The position numbers were made by a program, and so were the translations under genes. A stretch of 64,000 bases of DNA, taken from Bacillus carboniphilus (GTDB taxonomy: Bacteria; Bacillota; Bacilli; Bacillales; JAIVKR01). This document shows positions 20,008-28,802 of the stretch, in pieces; position 1 is the first letter of the stretch; each line of letters starts with the position of its first letter. Below the pieces are notes generated by a model. That model was not told the DNA's origin, made no database searches, and was given only the letters and a program-made list of their open reading frames with translations. Where the stretch lies: assembly GCF_020524035.2 (NCBI RefSeq), contig NZ_CP129013.1, positions 2,035,822 through 2,099,821 of the forward strand, written 5' to 3'.

Positions 20008-20499
20008 CTAGTGAAATTTACATTTCCCACTTTTGTGCTTCGGAATGTCTTCTCTTTCATAAAAAACGATTGCATTTAACGCCCTTGAACCATACGATAC
20101 TGTAGTACTGCTATCTGAATCATTTCTAACAGCTAATATTTCATAAATATTGTTCCCTCTAGCAGGCATCATATCGCAATAAGTTAACATGGGAGAAAAA
20201 GTAAAAGTTAAACCACCTGGAATGCTTGGAAAACTTGCAGAGGAGTTTGTTGTTGCAATAGTCTCACCATTTCTAGTTAGCATATAATCAATGTCCTGAC
20301 CAAAACCAGCTCCTACCCCTTCAGAAATTGAAGTCATTTCATCTGCAAAAAAGTCAAGCTTTACCGTGACCTTTTTACAAAATACTGTTGGTGCAGTGCA
20401 AACTGCAAGGCGTAGAAGTCTTCTAGTTTGACCTGGGCTTATCGAAAATGATGACGTATCTTGTGTACAAAATAGTTGAGGACTTGAACATTCACTCAT
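20008..20499 (-). CDS. Uncharacterised Cys-containing protein, probable spore surface
   Basis: 163 residues, not confidently recognised. There is no signal peptide or membrane segment. An MSECSSPQLFCTQDTSSFS start with paired cysteines is followed by a predicted all-beta body (alternating hydrophobic and polar residues, KVTVKLDFFADEM, GGLTFTFSPMLTYCD) and a basic His/Lys-rich end KHKSGKCKFH. Such N-terminal Cys motifs followed by a beta sandwich recur in exosporium and coat proteins, including DUF3992 Ena fibres, but this is not an obvious Ena. AAGGAGG lies 8 bases before the ATG. The neighbours (GerPF-like, SPOCS-like) make a spore-surface role plausible. Confidence 0.55.
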   Translation of the reverse strand: MSECSSPQLFCTQDTSSFSISPGQTRRLLRLAVCTAPTVFCKKVTVKLDFFADEMTSISEGVGAGFGQDIDYMLTRNGETIATTNSSASFPSIPGGLTFTFSPMLTYCDMMPARGNNIYEILAVRNDSDSSTTVSYGSRALNAIVFYEREDIPKHKSGKCKFH

Positions 20500-20644
20500 A
20501 GTCTTATACCTCCTTATCAGTTAGTCTATATCATATTATTCAACTCATAAGATAGTGTACAAGACAAATGTCTAACTTAAATAAAAATATACGAATGACT
20601 AGGTTTCAATATTGAAATTAAAACCATGAATTTATTTGCCATAC

Positions 20645-20676
20645 TAAAAAACCTCGATAAGTGAACTCATCGAGGT
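20645..20676 (-). terminator. Terminator of SPOCS-like gene
   Basis: ACCTCGAT (20651-20658) pairs with ATCGAGGT (20669-20676), followed on the minus strand by a T-run. Confidence 0.85.
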
Positions 20677-20705
20677 GAAAAATGGACTAAGTATGTGTGA
20701 ATGGA

Positions 20706-21435
20706 TTAGTAACATTCACAATCGTCATCTTTTCCAGGGAATACCGAAGGACATTGTGGAGGAAATGGTTCTGTTTTACAGAGGTGACAGGTATTTCTTC
20801 TCTAGGAGAGCAGAATTTACCTTCAATTTGAATTTTAACATTCGTTTCCATTTGAACGCTTAAACAGAAAGTAATCGATATATCTAACTGTTGGAAATAA
20901 GAATCTACACATAACAAGTCAGCATCGCATTCGAAAAATGTAACATGACCATTTAATTCGGTTCCTTCTGGTGCGCATAAGAAGAATGTTTGAGAGCTGA
21001 TGCGAATGGGATAGGGTCTGATGTACAAACATTCCCTTTTGCATCACAAATTTCAACTACTACAAAGCCTTTTACTAATACTTTCACCTTTTGCAAAATG
21101 ATTTTTTTTCCTGAAGGAAGAGTCGTACTAACATCTTGTCTCCCATTAATTTGGGTTATTTCTTGAACAAGAATAGAACCTGGACTGTTTGGATCTACAG
21201 GCTTACCAAGTGAGTTTGTTAAAAAACATTTGACCTGTGCATTTGAGGTATCAATTACTGCGCATGGATCATCACAGCCTCCTGTTACCCCTCCACCAGT
21301 TACTCCATCACAATCAAATCCTATCTGTATTAAATCATGAAGAGATATTAAGGGTAAGTCAACTTGGCGCTCTACCCAATCATATACTTTTGGGACACGA
21401 ATACACAGCTTTTCTCTTTCTCTTTGCTCATACAT
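20706..21435 (-). CDS. SPOCS-like spore coat/exosporium protein, two frameshifts
   Basis: About 243 residues after two missing bases (near 21000 and in the run 20774-20777) are restored. The order is KLCIRVPKVYDWVERQVDL, a Gly/Cys-rich GGGVTGGCDDPC patch, and a beta-rich domain with VKGFVVVEICD, QTFFLCAPEGTELNGHVTF and a FECDADLLCVDSYFQQLDI run, ending in PFPPQCPSVFPGKDDDCECY. The repeated strand-plus-Cys layout resembles SPOCS/DUF3794 spore proteins. The frames visible before correction hide the C-terminus. AGGAGG precedes ATG 21435. It is opposite no other gene and shares orientation with the GerPF-like cluster. Function unproven. Confidence 0.62.
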
Positions 21436-21599
21436 GATGTCTGTAAACCTCCTATGCTCAAAGTAGATACATCTAATATATATGAGCGTGGTGCTTGTAA
21501 CATTTCAACAAATATAATAAAAGCTTGTTTCTCCATAAAAATAATAAGTAAGGATTTAATGAACAAAAGATGAACAGTACCTTAAAATAAAAAAACTTT

Positions 21600-22940
21600 T
21601 TATGACTCTTTTCTAGCATTTGGAAGGATGACAGTAAAGCAAGTCCCCACTCCTTTTTCACTGTCAACTTCAACCTTTCCATCGTGATTATCTAAAATCT
21701 TTGCCACAATAGATAACCCGAGACCACTGCCGCGACCGCTTCTAAATGGATCAATTTTATAAAAGCGTTTAAATATATGTCTCAATTCATCTTGTTCCAT
21801 TCCTATTCCTGTGTCTTTTATCGTTATAATAGCTCTTTCTCCTCTTTCTATTAAACCTATAGAAATACTCTCTCCCTCACCTGTATAGCGAATAGCATTC
21901 GTTAAAAGGTTAACCCAAACCTGCTCTAAAAGTTCCTGGTTTGCCATAATAGAAACAGATTGACAGTCTATATTAATTACTTGTTTTTTCCTAGTCCATT
22001 GAGGACCAAGAGAAATCACCACTCTCCTTAATTGCTCATCCAAGGAATATCTCTCTTTCTTCACGTTCTTTCCATCCGTATCCATCACCGATAGCTTCAA
22101 CAAGTTCTCACTTAGTGAGGATAAACGCTGACTTTCCTTCTCAATTACAGATAAATAATGAACTTGATCCTCTTTACTAGATACCACACCATTCTTTAAA
22201 GCCTTTGCAAATCCTTGAATAGATGTTAATGGAGATTGAATTTCATGAGAAACATCTGATACAAACCTTTGACGCATCTCATCTACTTTCCCTAATTCTT
22301 CAACCATGTAATTAAAGTTTGAAATCAAATCACCCATTTCATCCTTTCGTTTAATCTTTAATGAAATATTGAAATTTCCTTCTGATACTTTTTGAGTTGC
22401 ACCGGTTAAATCATGAATCGGTCTGACTAAATATCTTGATAAAAAATAAAAAATGATATTCCCTACAATAAAGATCGTAAAGAAAATAATGATCATTAGA
22501 TCTTTAAAGCTTCCAACCACCTTGCTGAAATTTGGACGTAAAAATAAAGCATAGTTCATACCTGCAACTTGAAAGGGAATCCCAAGCACTCTAGGTCTTT
22601 CTTCTTCTAAAGTAAAACCATTTCCCTGTAACACATGTTGTACTTGTTGATCTTTTATAAACCAAGTGCTTCCGTTCGTCCTTACAATTTCCTCTGATTC
22701 ATCAAATAAAATCGCTTGATAATTAAAATTATCCAATTTGCTTATGTAAACCTCTATTTTACCTTCAGGGCTGACTTCATATAAGTGAATAATGACTTCA
22801 GATAACTCTTCCATTTCTTCATGTAAATCTGAATAGGTACTCTGTTCAAATAAGGGAATGGCGATTAGAAAAGCCAAAATAAGGCTACTCAATGCAGCGA
22901 ATAAAAAAGTAATGATGAACTGGGTATGAATATTTTTCAA
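21600..22940 (-). CDS. Sensor histidine kinase
   Basis: A 446-residue membrane histidine kinase: TM1 (about 10-30), a small extracellular sensor (about 33-145), TM2 (about 147-167), HAMP, HisKA with the phosphorylated His232 in FVSDVSHEIQSPLTSIQGFA, and HATPase_c with NLLTNAIRYTGEG, KDTGIGM and GRGSGLGLSIV. It overlaps the upstream response regulator gene by four bases (ATGA). It belongs to the OmpR-partner class (PhoR/YkoH-like). The stimulus cannot be told from sequence, and no transporter is adjacent. Confidence 0.93.
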   Translation of the reverse strand: MKNIHTQFIITFLFAALSSLILAFLIAIPLFEQSTYSDLHEEMEELSEVIIHLYEVSPEGKIEVYISKLDNFNYQAILFDESEEIVRTNGSTWFIKDQQVQHVLQGNGFTLEEERPRVLGIPFQVAGMNYALFLRPNFSKVVGSFKDLMIIIFFTIFIVGNIIFYFLSRYLVRPIHDLTGATQKVSEGNFNISLKIKRKDEMGDLISNFNYMVEELGKVDEMRQRFVSDVSHEIQSPLTSIQGFAKALKNGVVSSKEDQVHYLSVIEKESQRLSSLSENLLKLSVMDTDGKNVKKERYSLDEQLRRVVISLGPQWTRKKQVINIDCQSVSIMANQELLEQVWVNLLTNAIRYTGEGESISIGLIERGERAIITIKDTGIGMEQDELRHIFKRFYKIDPFRSGRGSGLGLSIVAKILDNHDGKVEVDSEKGVGTCFTVILPNARKES

Positions 22941-23617
22941 TCTTCTTCTACCTCTAATCGATAACCTAAGCCTCTAATCGTTTTAATTTGAACTTTGCTT
23001 GTTAAAGGCCTCAATTTTTCTCTAATTCTCTTTATATGAACATCGACCGTTCGTTCATCTCCTTCATAATCATGCCCCCATATTTGTTCAATAAGTTGAG
23101 TTCGAGTATATATTTGATTTGGATAGCTTGCTAACTTAAAAAGCAATTCGAACTCCTTCATTGGTAACAAAAGTCTCTCTTCCTTGTTGATAATTAGTTC
23201 CATTGTATTTGAGTCCAGTTCTATATTATCAATCGTCAATTTTCGTGAGGTTTGTATTCTATACCTTCTTAAAACTGCTTTTACTCTCATGACTAATTCC
23301 ATCGGATCAAAAGGCTTGACTATATAATCATCTACCCCTTGTTCAAACCCTTTAATCTTATCTTGTGTTTGACTTTTTGCAGTTACCATAATAACAGGGA
23401 TTTCATAATATGTTCTTATTTCTTTGCACAGTTCGTATCCATCAAGATTTGGCATCATAATATCGATAACGGCCAAGTTTATACACTTTGTTTCCACAAT
23501 GGTTAAAGCTTCTTTGCCATCCTTTGCTTTAAATACACGTAATCCAATGTTCTCCATATATAAAGAAACTAAATCTAATATATGTTGATCGTCATCTGCT
23601 ACTAAAATATTAATCAT
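22937..23617 (-). CDS. OmpR-family response regulator
   Basis: A 226-residue DNA-binding response regulator. The receiver domain has the acidic pocket VADDDQHIL, the phospho-acceptor Asp52 (AVIDIMMPNLDG), the Thr in VTAKSQ and the Lys in IVKPFDPMELV. The C-terminal winged helix ends in TVDVHIKRIREKL and IRGLGYRLEV. The gene begins the operon with its kinase and overlaps it. It probably regulates its own operon or cell-envelope genes, a guess from the family. Confidence 0.94.
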   Translation of the reverse strand: MINILVADDDQHILDLVSLYMENIGLRVFKAKDGKEALTIVETKCINLAVIDIMMPNLDGYELCKEIRTYYEIPVIMVTAKSQTQDKIKGFEQGVDDYIVKPFDPMELVMRVKAVLRRYRIQTSRKLTIDNIELDSNTMELIINKEERLLLPMKEFELLFKLASYPNQIYTRTQLIEQIWGHDYEGDERTVDVHIKRIREKLRPLTSKVQIKTIRGLGYRLEVEED

Positions 23618-23669
23618 TCATTATCACCTTATTAAAATGACTTCCTTTTTATTAAACAATGAGTGACTA

Positions 23670-23706
23670 AAAAAAGCAAAAATCCACGAAGAACGGCCTT
23701 CGTGGA
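23670..23706 (-). terminator. Terminator of the cysteine-rich protein gene
   Basis: TCCACGAAG (23683-23691) pairs with CTTCGTGGA (23698-23706). A T-rich run follows on the minus strand. It lies 100 bases past the stop at 23807 and also faces the response-regulator promoter. Confidence 0.7.
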
Positions 23707-23806
23707 AGGGAGAAATGCGAAAGCTACCTTTTAGAATAGATTGGCTGAACTTACTACTATTTTTTTATAAAAACTAAGCATGAATTCTCTTTATCTTTCA
23801 TCGACC

Positions 23807-24307
23807 TTATCTCAAACAAGCTTTACATTCATTTGCACAATGCATACACATTTGTGCACACATTTGCGATTCTGGATCTGGATATTTCGCACACTCACAA
23901 GCACAAGCTTCACAAATTTGAGCACAAGCTCTTAAAATCACTTGACAACAAGGACTATTTCTAGCTACAAACTTAGCTGCAACCCCACAAATATCTCCGC
24001 AATCCATAAGTAATTGGATTTGACACGCACGACAAGCACTATCATTCATATACAGTAAGCAAGTAAGGGTATGCTCACACATCGCTTCACAATTTTGCAA
24101 TGTTTGGAGTAATGGGTGTTGACATCCATACTGATATGGGCTCACTTCTTGGGGCATGTTAGGCATATTTGCTTCTGCTCCTGCTACATTCGCCATATTA
24201 TTTGTTGCTGCTCCTGCTACATTCGACATATTATTTGTCGTTGCTCCTGCTACATTAGTAGCATTATTATAACCATAAGGCATTGTATTATTTCGTTGAT
24301 GGTACAT
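23807..24307 (-). CDS. Copper-storage-like (Csp/DUF326) 20-Cys protein
   Basis: 166 residues. The C-terminal 110 form a Cys-rich four-helix bundle with 20 cysteines spaced as CxxxC (QNCEAMCEHTLTC, SACRACQIQLLMDCGDIC, QMCAQMCMHCANECKAC), the pattern of the YhjQ/Csp3 copper-storage family, which binds many Cu(I) ions in the cytoplasm. The N-terminal 55 residues contain an 11-residue tandem repeat (NVAGAATNNMA type) absent from typical Csp. AGGAGG precedes the ATG. No copper chaperone or exporter genes are near. The copper role is inferred from the family; the N-terminal tail may be a spore or assembly tag. Confidence 0.8.
   Translation of the reverse strand: MYHQRNNTMPYGYNNATNVAGATTNNMSNVAGAATNNMANVAGAEANMPNMPQEVSPYQYGCQHPLLQTLQNCEAMCEHTLTCLLYMNDSACRACQIQLLMDCGDICGVAAKFVARNSPCCQVILRACAQICEACACECAKYPDPESQMCAQMCMHCANECKACLR
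24175..24262. repeat. 33-bp coding tandem repeat in the Csp-like gene
   Basis: GCTCCTGCTACATT recurs every 33 bases (three units), encoding an 11-residue NVAGA-x-TNNM-x repeat at the protein N-terminus. Confidence 0.8.
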
Positions 24308-24390
24308 TTTACTTCCTCCTCATTATTGTTTCACAGAAGTAGAATATGTACCGGGCGATTGTCCTGTGCAAAAAGTTGACGATAGAAACC

Positions 24391-25770
24391 TTATTTGGGC
24401 TCTATCATTTCATCAGGGTTAACATAACGGTCAAACTCTTTCTCTGTTAAAATGTTTAACGTTATAGCAGACTCTTTTAAGGAGATTTTATGATCATATG
24501 CATGCTTTGCTATTTTTGCTGCTTTCTCGTATCCAATATAAGGATTTAATGCAGTAACAAGCATTAAAGAACGATGAAGATTCTCATCAATTTTATCCTT
24601 ATTCAATTCCAGCCCTTGTAAACATTTTTCATCAAATGAGACGATTGCATCCGTTAATAGTCGAATGGATTGCAATAAATTATAAATAATGACAGGCTTA
24701 AAGACGTTTAGCTGGAAATTACCTTGACTTGCTGCAAAACCAATCGTCGCATCATTTCCCATTACTTGAGCAGCAACCATCGTTACAGCTTCACATTGGG
24801 TCGGATTCACTTTCCCTGGCATAATGGAGCTCCCGGGTTCATTGGCAGGAATTAATTGTTCCCCTATACCTGAACGAGGACCACTTGCTGACCACCTAAC
24901 ATCATTTGCAATTTTCATTAAATCTGCAGCTAGCCCTTTTAATGCCCCATGAACCGTAACAATATCATCATGACTCGTCAACGCATGAAATTTATTTTCA
25001 GACGAACGAAACTTTTGCCCTGTTCGCTTGGTTATTTCTTCAACAACAAGCTCTCCGAAGTTCGGTACTGTATTAATACCAGTTCCAACAGCTGTACCGC
25101 CTATAGCTAAATCTCTAATATAATCCACAGTAGTGTGAAGCATTTGTTCTGACTTCTCTAGCATATGAACCCAGCCACTAATTTCCTGACCAACGGAAAG
25201 AGGGGTTGCATCTTGTAGGTGTGTACGTCCAATTTTTATAACCATATCAAATTTAGATTGTTTCTCTTGTAACGTTTGCTTTATTTGTTTTATAGCAGGG
25301 ACCAACTTATGGTGAATTTGTAATACAGCTGCAATATGCATAGCCGTGGGAAACGTGTCGTTTGAGCTCTGACCCATATTCACATCATCATTAGGGTGAA
25401 TAAATTCTCCGTCCTCCTCCAACAATTCGGTTGCTCGATAAGAAATAACCTCGTTTACATTCATATTTGTTTGAGTTCCACTTCCTGTTTGCCAAACAGC
25501 TAAAGGAAAGTGTTCGTCCAACCTTCCTGTCGTTATTTCATCACAGACTTTAATGATTGCATCAGCTTTGTTCTCCTCTAACTTTCCTAATCTCTTATGT
25601 ATGACAGATGCAGCTCTTTTAACTTCAGCAAAGGCGTAAATAACTTCTATGGGCATTTTTTCAATCCCAATGGCAAAATTATTCAAACTACGCTCCGTTT
25701 GAGCACGCCAATATTTATTTGCTTGCACATTCACTTCACCCATGGTGTCTTTTTCTATTCGAAAGTCCAT
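24391..25770 (-). CDS. fumC: Fumarate hydratase class II
   Basis: Oxygen-stable homotetrameric fumarase of the citric-acid cycle, interconverting fumarate and malate in the cytoplasm. About 459 residues with [16 protein letters not shown], the [17 protein letters not shown] loop, [15 protein letters not shown] and the signature [15 protein letters not shown]. The first three codons are ATG-ATG-ATG. The third (25770) fits GGAGG with seven bases between. It stands alone. The isolated fumC location is normal in Bacillus. Confidence 0.96.
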   Translation of the reverse strand: MDFRIEKDTMGEVNVQANKYWRAQTERSLNNFAIGIEKMPIEVIYAFAEVKRAASVIHKRLGKLEENKADAIIKVCDEITTGRLDEHFPLAVWQTGSGTQTNMNVNEVISYRATELLEEDGEFIHPNDDVNMGQSSNDTFPTAMHIAAVLQIHHKLVPAIKQIKQTLQEKQSKFDMVIKIGRTHLQDATPLSVGQEISGWVHMLEKSEQMLHTTVDYIRDLAIGGTAVGTGINTVPNFGELVVEEITKRTGQKFRSSENKFHALTSHDDIVTVHGALKGLAADLMKIANDVRWSASGPRSGIGEQLIPANEPGSSIMPGKVNPTQCEAVTMVAAQVMGNDATIGFAASQGNFQLNVFKPVIIYNLLQSIRLLTDAIVSFDEKCLQGLELNKDKIDENLHRSLMLVTALNPYIGYEKAAKIAKHAYDHKISLKESAITLNILTEKEFDRYVNPDEMIEPK

Positions 25771-25858
25771 CATCATTCCTCCAATAAAAGGTTCTTCATA
25801 TTACCCTTCAACAAAAGGGGAAAAGAATCCTTTTTAGTAAGATGACCACCTATATAAA

Positions 25859-25902
25859 AAGGTTGCTCTTTAAGTGAACATTCATACTTAAAGAGCAACC
25901 TT
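25859..25902 (-). terminator. Terminator of AI-2E-family gene
   Basis: AAGGTTGCTCTTTAAGT pairs perfectly with ACTTAAAGAGCAACCTT (17-bp stem), with T-rich flanks. It lies just past the stop at 25906. Confidence 0.9.
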
Positions 25903-25905
25903 AAT

Positions 25906-27006
25906 TTAATTTGATGCTGACCTTTTATTAATTTTATAAAGTAATACAAGATGAGAAAGGACTACTTTTGAAACCGCATAGGATGGAATGACAAAAATAA
26001 TACCGACAATCCCCATTAATTTTCCAGATGTTAAAATTAAGACGATAATCGTTAAAGGGTGTATTTTTAAAGTCTTCCCCATAATTTGCGGCGAGATGAT
26101 ATTCCCTTCAATTTGTTGGGCAATGACCATAATAATAGCAACATAAACCGCCATAATTGGATCTTGTAATAAAGCCACTAAAAAAGCTGGAATGACAGCG
26201 ATATAAGGACCTAAAAACGGAATGACATTCGTAAACATACCAAACATCGCTAAAACAAGGGAATAGTCTAATCCAATGATCCAATATCCAATAAAAAGTA
26301 AAGTCCCTACAAACACACTGACAAGAACTTGTCCTTGAATATACGCTGCAATCGTATTGTCCATATCTTTAAGGACTTTTAACACACCAGATCGATTACT
26401 CTTAGGAAAGAATTTTGCGACATTAGGGGCAAAACCTTCCCCATCCTTTAACATGTAAAACAATATAAACGGGACAAGTACAAGGTAAAACAGGGTATTG
26501 ACAAAACCTCCGATAAAGCCAAAAACGCTAAGAACGCCACTTGTGATATCCCCAAGGTTTTCTGTTAATTGATTTTCTAATTCTTGACTAGAAGTTAAAA
26601 TAGCATCTTGTACGAAATCAGGGAATAAATCACGATTTTCTTGCGCATATTCCACAGTTTCTGTCATCACCGTGACCATTTTCGGTAAGTTATCAACCAA
26701 CGTTTCAAGCTGGTCATTAATAACTGGGGCGACAAGGCGAATCACAATATAAAAAAACAAAACAATGGAAAGATAGGCAGCTAATATAGATAACCATTTC
26801 GGCACTTTTTTTTCCACTAACCATCTAGTAAGTGGGCGACAAAGATAAAACAGAATTCCCGATACGACAAACGGTAAAAAAATGGTTTTGAATAGGACAA
26901 AAACCGGTGTAAATAAGTAAGCCGTCTTTTCTAATAGAAAGGCTATCAATAATATTAAGATGATTCCAATCATCGTTTTAAACCAACGTTTTTCACTCAA
27001 ATGCAT
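25906..27006 (-). CDS. AI-2E family transporter (YtvI/YueF-like)
   Basis: A 366-residue membrane protein with about seven to eight hydrophobic segments, including FLPFVVSGILFYLCRPL, the VPFILFYMLKDGEGF loop and the C-terminal IPFLGPYIAVIPAFLVAL-type helices, ending IEGNIISPQIMGKTLKIHPL. This is the Pfam AI-2E_transport (YtvI/PerM) architecture. Function of most members is not autoinducer export; several act as Na+/H+ antiporters or anion carriers. Single gene with its own terminator. Start MHLSEKRWFK, weak GAGGAAATAAA ribosome site. Confidence 0.88.
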   Translation of the reverse strand: MHLSEKRWFKTMIGIILILLIAFLLEKTAYLFTPVFVLFKTIFLPFVVSGILFYLCRPLTRWLVEKKVPKWLSILAAYLSIVLFFYIVIRLVAPVINDQLETLVDNLPKMVTVMTETVEYAQENRDLFPDFVQDAILTSSQELENQLTENLGDITSGVLSVFGFIGGFVNTLFYLVLVPFILFYMLKDGEGFAPNVAKFFPKSNRSGVLKVLKDMDNTIAAYIQGQVLVSVFVGTLLFIGYWIIGLDYSLVLAMFGMFTNVIPFLGPYIAVIPAFLVALLQDPIMAVYVAIIMVIAQQIEGNIISPQIMGKTLKIHPLTIIVLILTSGKLMGIVGIIFVIPSYAVSKVVLSHLVLLYKINKRSASN

Positions 27007-27099
27007 TTTATTTCCTCACAATTCTATATAAGTACTTCTATTATCAATGATACAGCAAAACATAGCAATAGTGTCCATCTACTGGAGCGGACACTATTT

Positions 27100-27267
27100 T
27101 TATTCTTTCTTTACCAATTCAATCCTGATTATGTTATTCGTATTAATAATGAGTCCATTAATTTCTAACCATTTTTGGTTGTTTAATAAGTACTGTTGGA
27201 TGCCTTCTTCAACTTCAATTAACTGTTGTGAGCCATCAACATAGTAAAATCGATAGGCATTGATCAT
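27100..27267 (-). CDS. Unrecognised small protein
   Basis: 55 residues beginning MINAYRFYYVDGSQQLIEVE. ATG 27267 is preceded by AAGGGGAG at a good distance, so the frame is likely translated. It is mainly beta, with no signal peptide, and I do not recognise a family. It is followed by a possible hairpin (ATAGTGTCC/GGACACTAT, 27068-27097). Confidence 0.55.
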   Translation of the reverse strand: MINAYRFYYVDGSQQLIEVEEGIQQYLLNNQKWLEINGLIINTNNIIRIELVKKE

Positions 27268-27320
27268 GTAAAATCTCCCCTTTAGTCTTAGCATTCGACA
27301 TAAGGAGACATTATCCTTCT

Positions 27321-27600
27321 CTACTTCGAATTAGGAGAGCTCAAATGCTCATGAATCAGTTTCCAATGATCCTTCTCTTTCGTAAACACATTTGTTGCTC
27401 TCCCAGCACCCGAGCAATATCGCCCATCAATTCATCCTTGCAGCTATCATTTTTGGAAATCAACAACAAAACCAGATATGTACAAACTTTCTTTCAATGG
27501 CTTCATCTTATATCTGTAAAAAGGTATATAGAGATTGATCTACTAGTGAAGGAAAAAGACTCTGCACAGTCGAATAAACTCATATAGATAACTTTCAGAA
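27321..27600 (-). pseudogene. Remnant of NTF2/SnoaL-like protein
   Basis: The minus frame ending at 27321 encodes GRYCSGAGRATNVFTKEKDH, then WKLIHEHLSSPNSK, the conserved C-terminus of DUF4440/SnoaL-like (ketosteroid-isomerase fold) proteins. Upstream sequence lacks a continuous frame or a start, and only scattered similarity remains. It is probably a decayed gene, or one damaged by indel errors. Confidence 0.5.
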
Positions 27601-27623
27601 TATTTTTGAAAAGAGGTCAAAGA

Positions 27624-28802
27624 ATGGACTTTTCTACTTATAGTAAATTATTCGACGGCAAAGAAAAACCACTGGCTTATGTTGATATGGATCTACTAGA
27701 CCAAAACATTGCCGACATTTTAGCAACGACCAACAACAAAAACATTCGTATCGGCAGTAAATCTATCCGTTCCTTACCTTTAATAAAATATATTTTAACC
27801 AAGCATTCTAGATTCAATGGTGTTTTTTGTTTCACCCCTTCTGAAGCCGTTTTTTTATCAGAAAATGGAGTAGACAACATTTTGATAGGTTATCCAACTG
27901 TAAATAAATTAGAAATCAAAAGAGTTATAAAACAAATTAAATCTGGAAAAGAGATTATTTTCATGATTGATGATATTAAACAGGTGATGCTAATTGAGGA
28001 ATCTGGCAAAGCACACAATGTCCATGTTCCTATTTGCATAGATATTGATATGTCATTACGTTTGCCCTTCATCCGCTTTGGAGTTTATCGTTCATCTACC
28101 TCTTCCATACAACAGTTGGAAGAAGCTTTAAGAACGATAAAGCAATTAAAAAATGTAAAACTTATAGGAATGATGGGCTATGAAGCACAAATTGCAGGGA
28201 TTCCCGATTACTCAGAAAAACAAAGGTTACAAAGTTTTCTCATTAGACAGCTAAAAAAAGCTTCGCTAAAAAAAGTTAAGAACTTAAGAAAAGAGTGTTT
28301 AAAAACGATACATTCCAATGGATTTTCTTTATCTTTTGTAAACGGGGGAGGAACGGGAAGTCGCCATTCTACAAGTGATGAAGCGTCTATTACTGAAGTA
28401 ACCATTGGCGCTGGCTTTTTACAACCTTCTCTTTTTGATGGTTTTTCACAAACAACATTAAAGCCTGCCTTAGGATTCATATTAGAAGTGAGTCGTCATC
28501 CTAGTAAACATGTTTATACGTGTCTTGGTGGAGGGTATGTTGGGTCTGGCTCTACTGGGAATGAGAAACTACCTAAAATATCCCATCCGCTCAAAGCAAA
28601 ATATTTAAGTTTTGAAGGAGCGGGTGAGGTACAGACTCCCATTTTCTATAAAGGTAATTTGCAAATAGGAGATGATGTTTTTTTTAGACCTAGTAAAAGC
28701 GGTGAACTTTGTGAACGTTTCTCAACCATTTATGGTGTATCAGATGGGAATGTAACGCATACTTTTAATACATATAGGGGGGATGGACAATGCTTTCTAT
28801 AG
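27624..28802 (+). CDS. Alanine racemase N-terminal/D-threonine aldolase-like PLP enzyme
   Basis: 392 residues from ATG 27624 (MDFSTYSKLFDGKEKPLAYV), behind GAGGT; the longer frame starts at an unlikely TTG 27606. The fold is alanine-racemase type with a PLP lysine region (RIGSKSIRSLPLIKYIL) and a C-terminal D-serine dehydratase-like domain ending VSDGNVTHTFNTYRGDGQCF, whose His/Asp/Cys cluster is the metal site of this family. It probably acts on a hydroxy-D-amino acid (aldolase or deaminase); the substrate is unknown. The stop overlaps the start of the next gene by 13 bases, so the two are translationally coupled. Confidence 0.83.
   Translation: MDFSTYSKLFDGKEKPLAYVDMDLLDQNIADILATTNNKNIRIGSKSIRSLPLIKYILTKHSRFNGVFCFTPSEAVFLSENGVDNILIGYPTVNKLEIKRVIKQIKSGKEIIFMIDDIKQVMLIEESGKAHNVHVPICIDIDMSLRLPFIRFGVYRSSTSSIQQLEEALRTIKQLKNVKLIGMMGYEAQIAGIPDYSEKQRLQSFLIRQLKKASLKKVKNLRKECLKTIHSNGFSLSFVNGGGTGSRHSTSDEASITEVTIGAGFLQPSLFDGFSQTTLKPALGFILEVSRHPSKHVYTCLGGGYVGSGSTGNEKLPKISHPLKAKYLSFEGAGEVQTPIFYKGNLQIGDDVFFRPSKSGELCERFSTIYGVSDGNVTHTFNTYRGDGQCFL

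Noticed and set aside
21372-21682. Small frames of 64-69 codons near 21.5 kb
   Set aside because: They overlap the kinase 3' end and the SPOCS-gene leader, with no supporting ribosome site or recognisable product.
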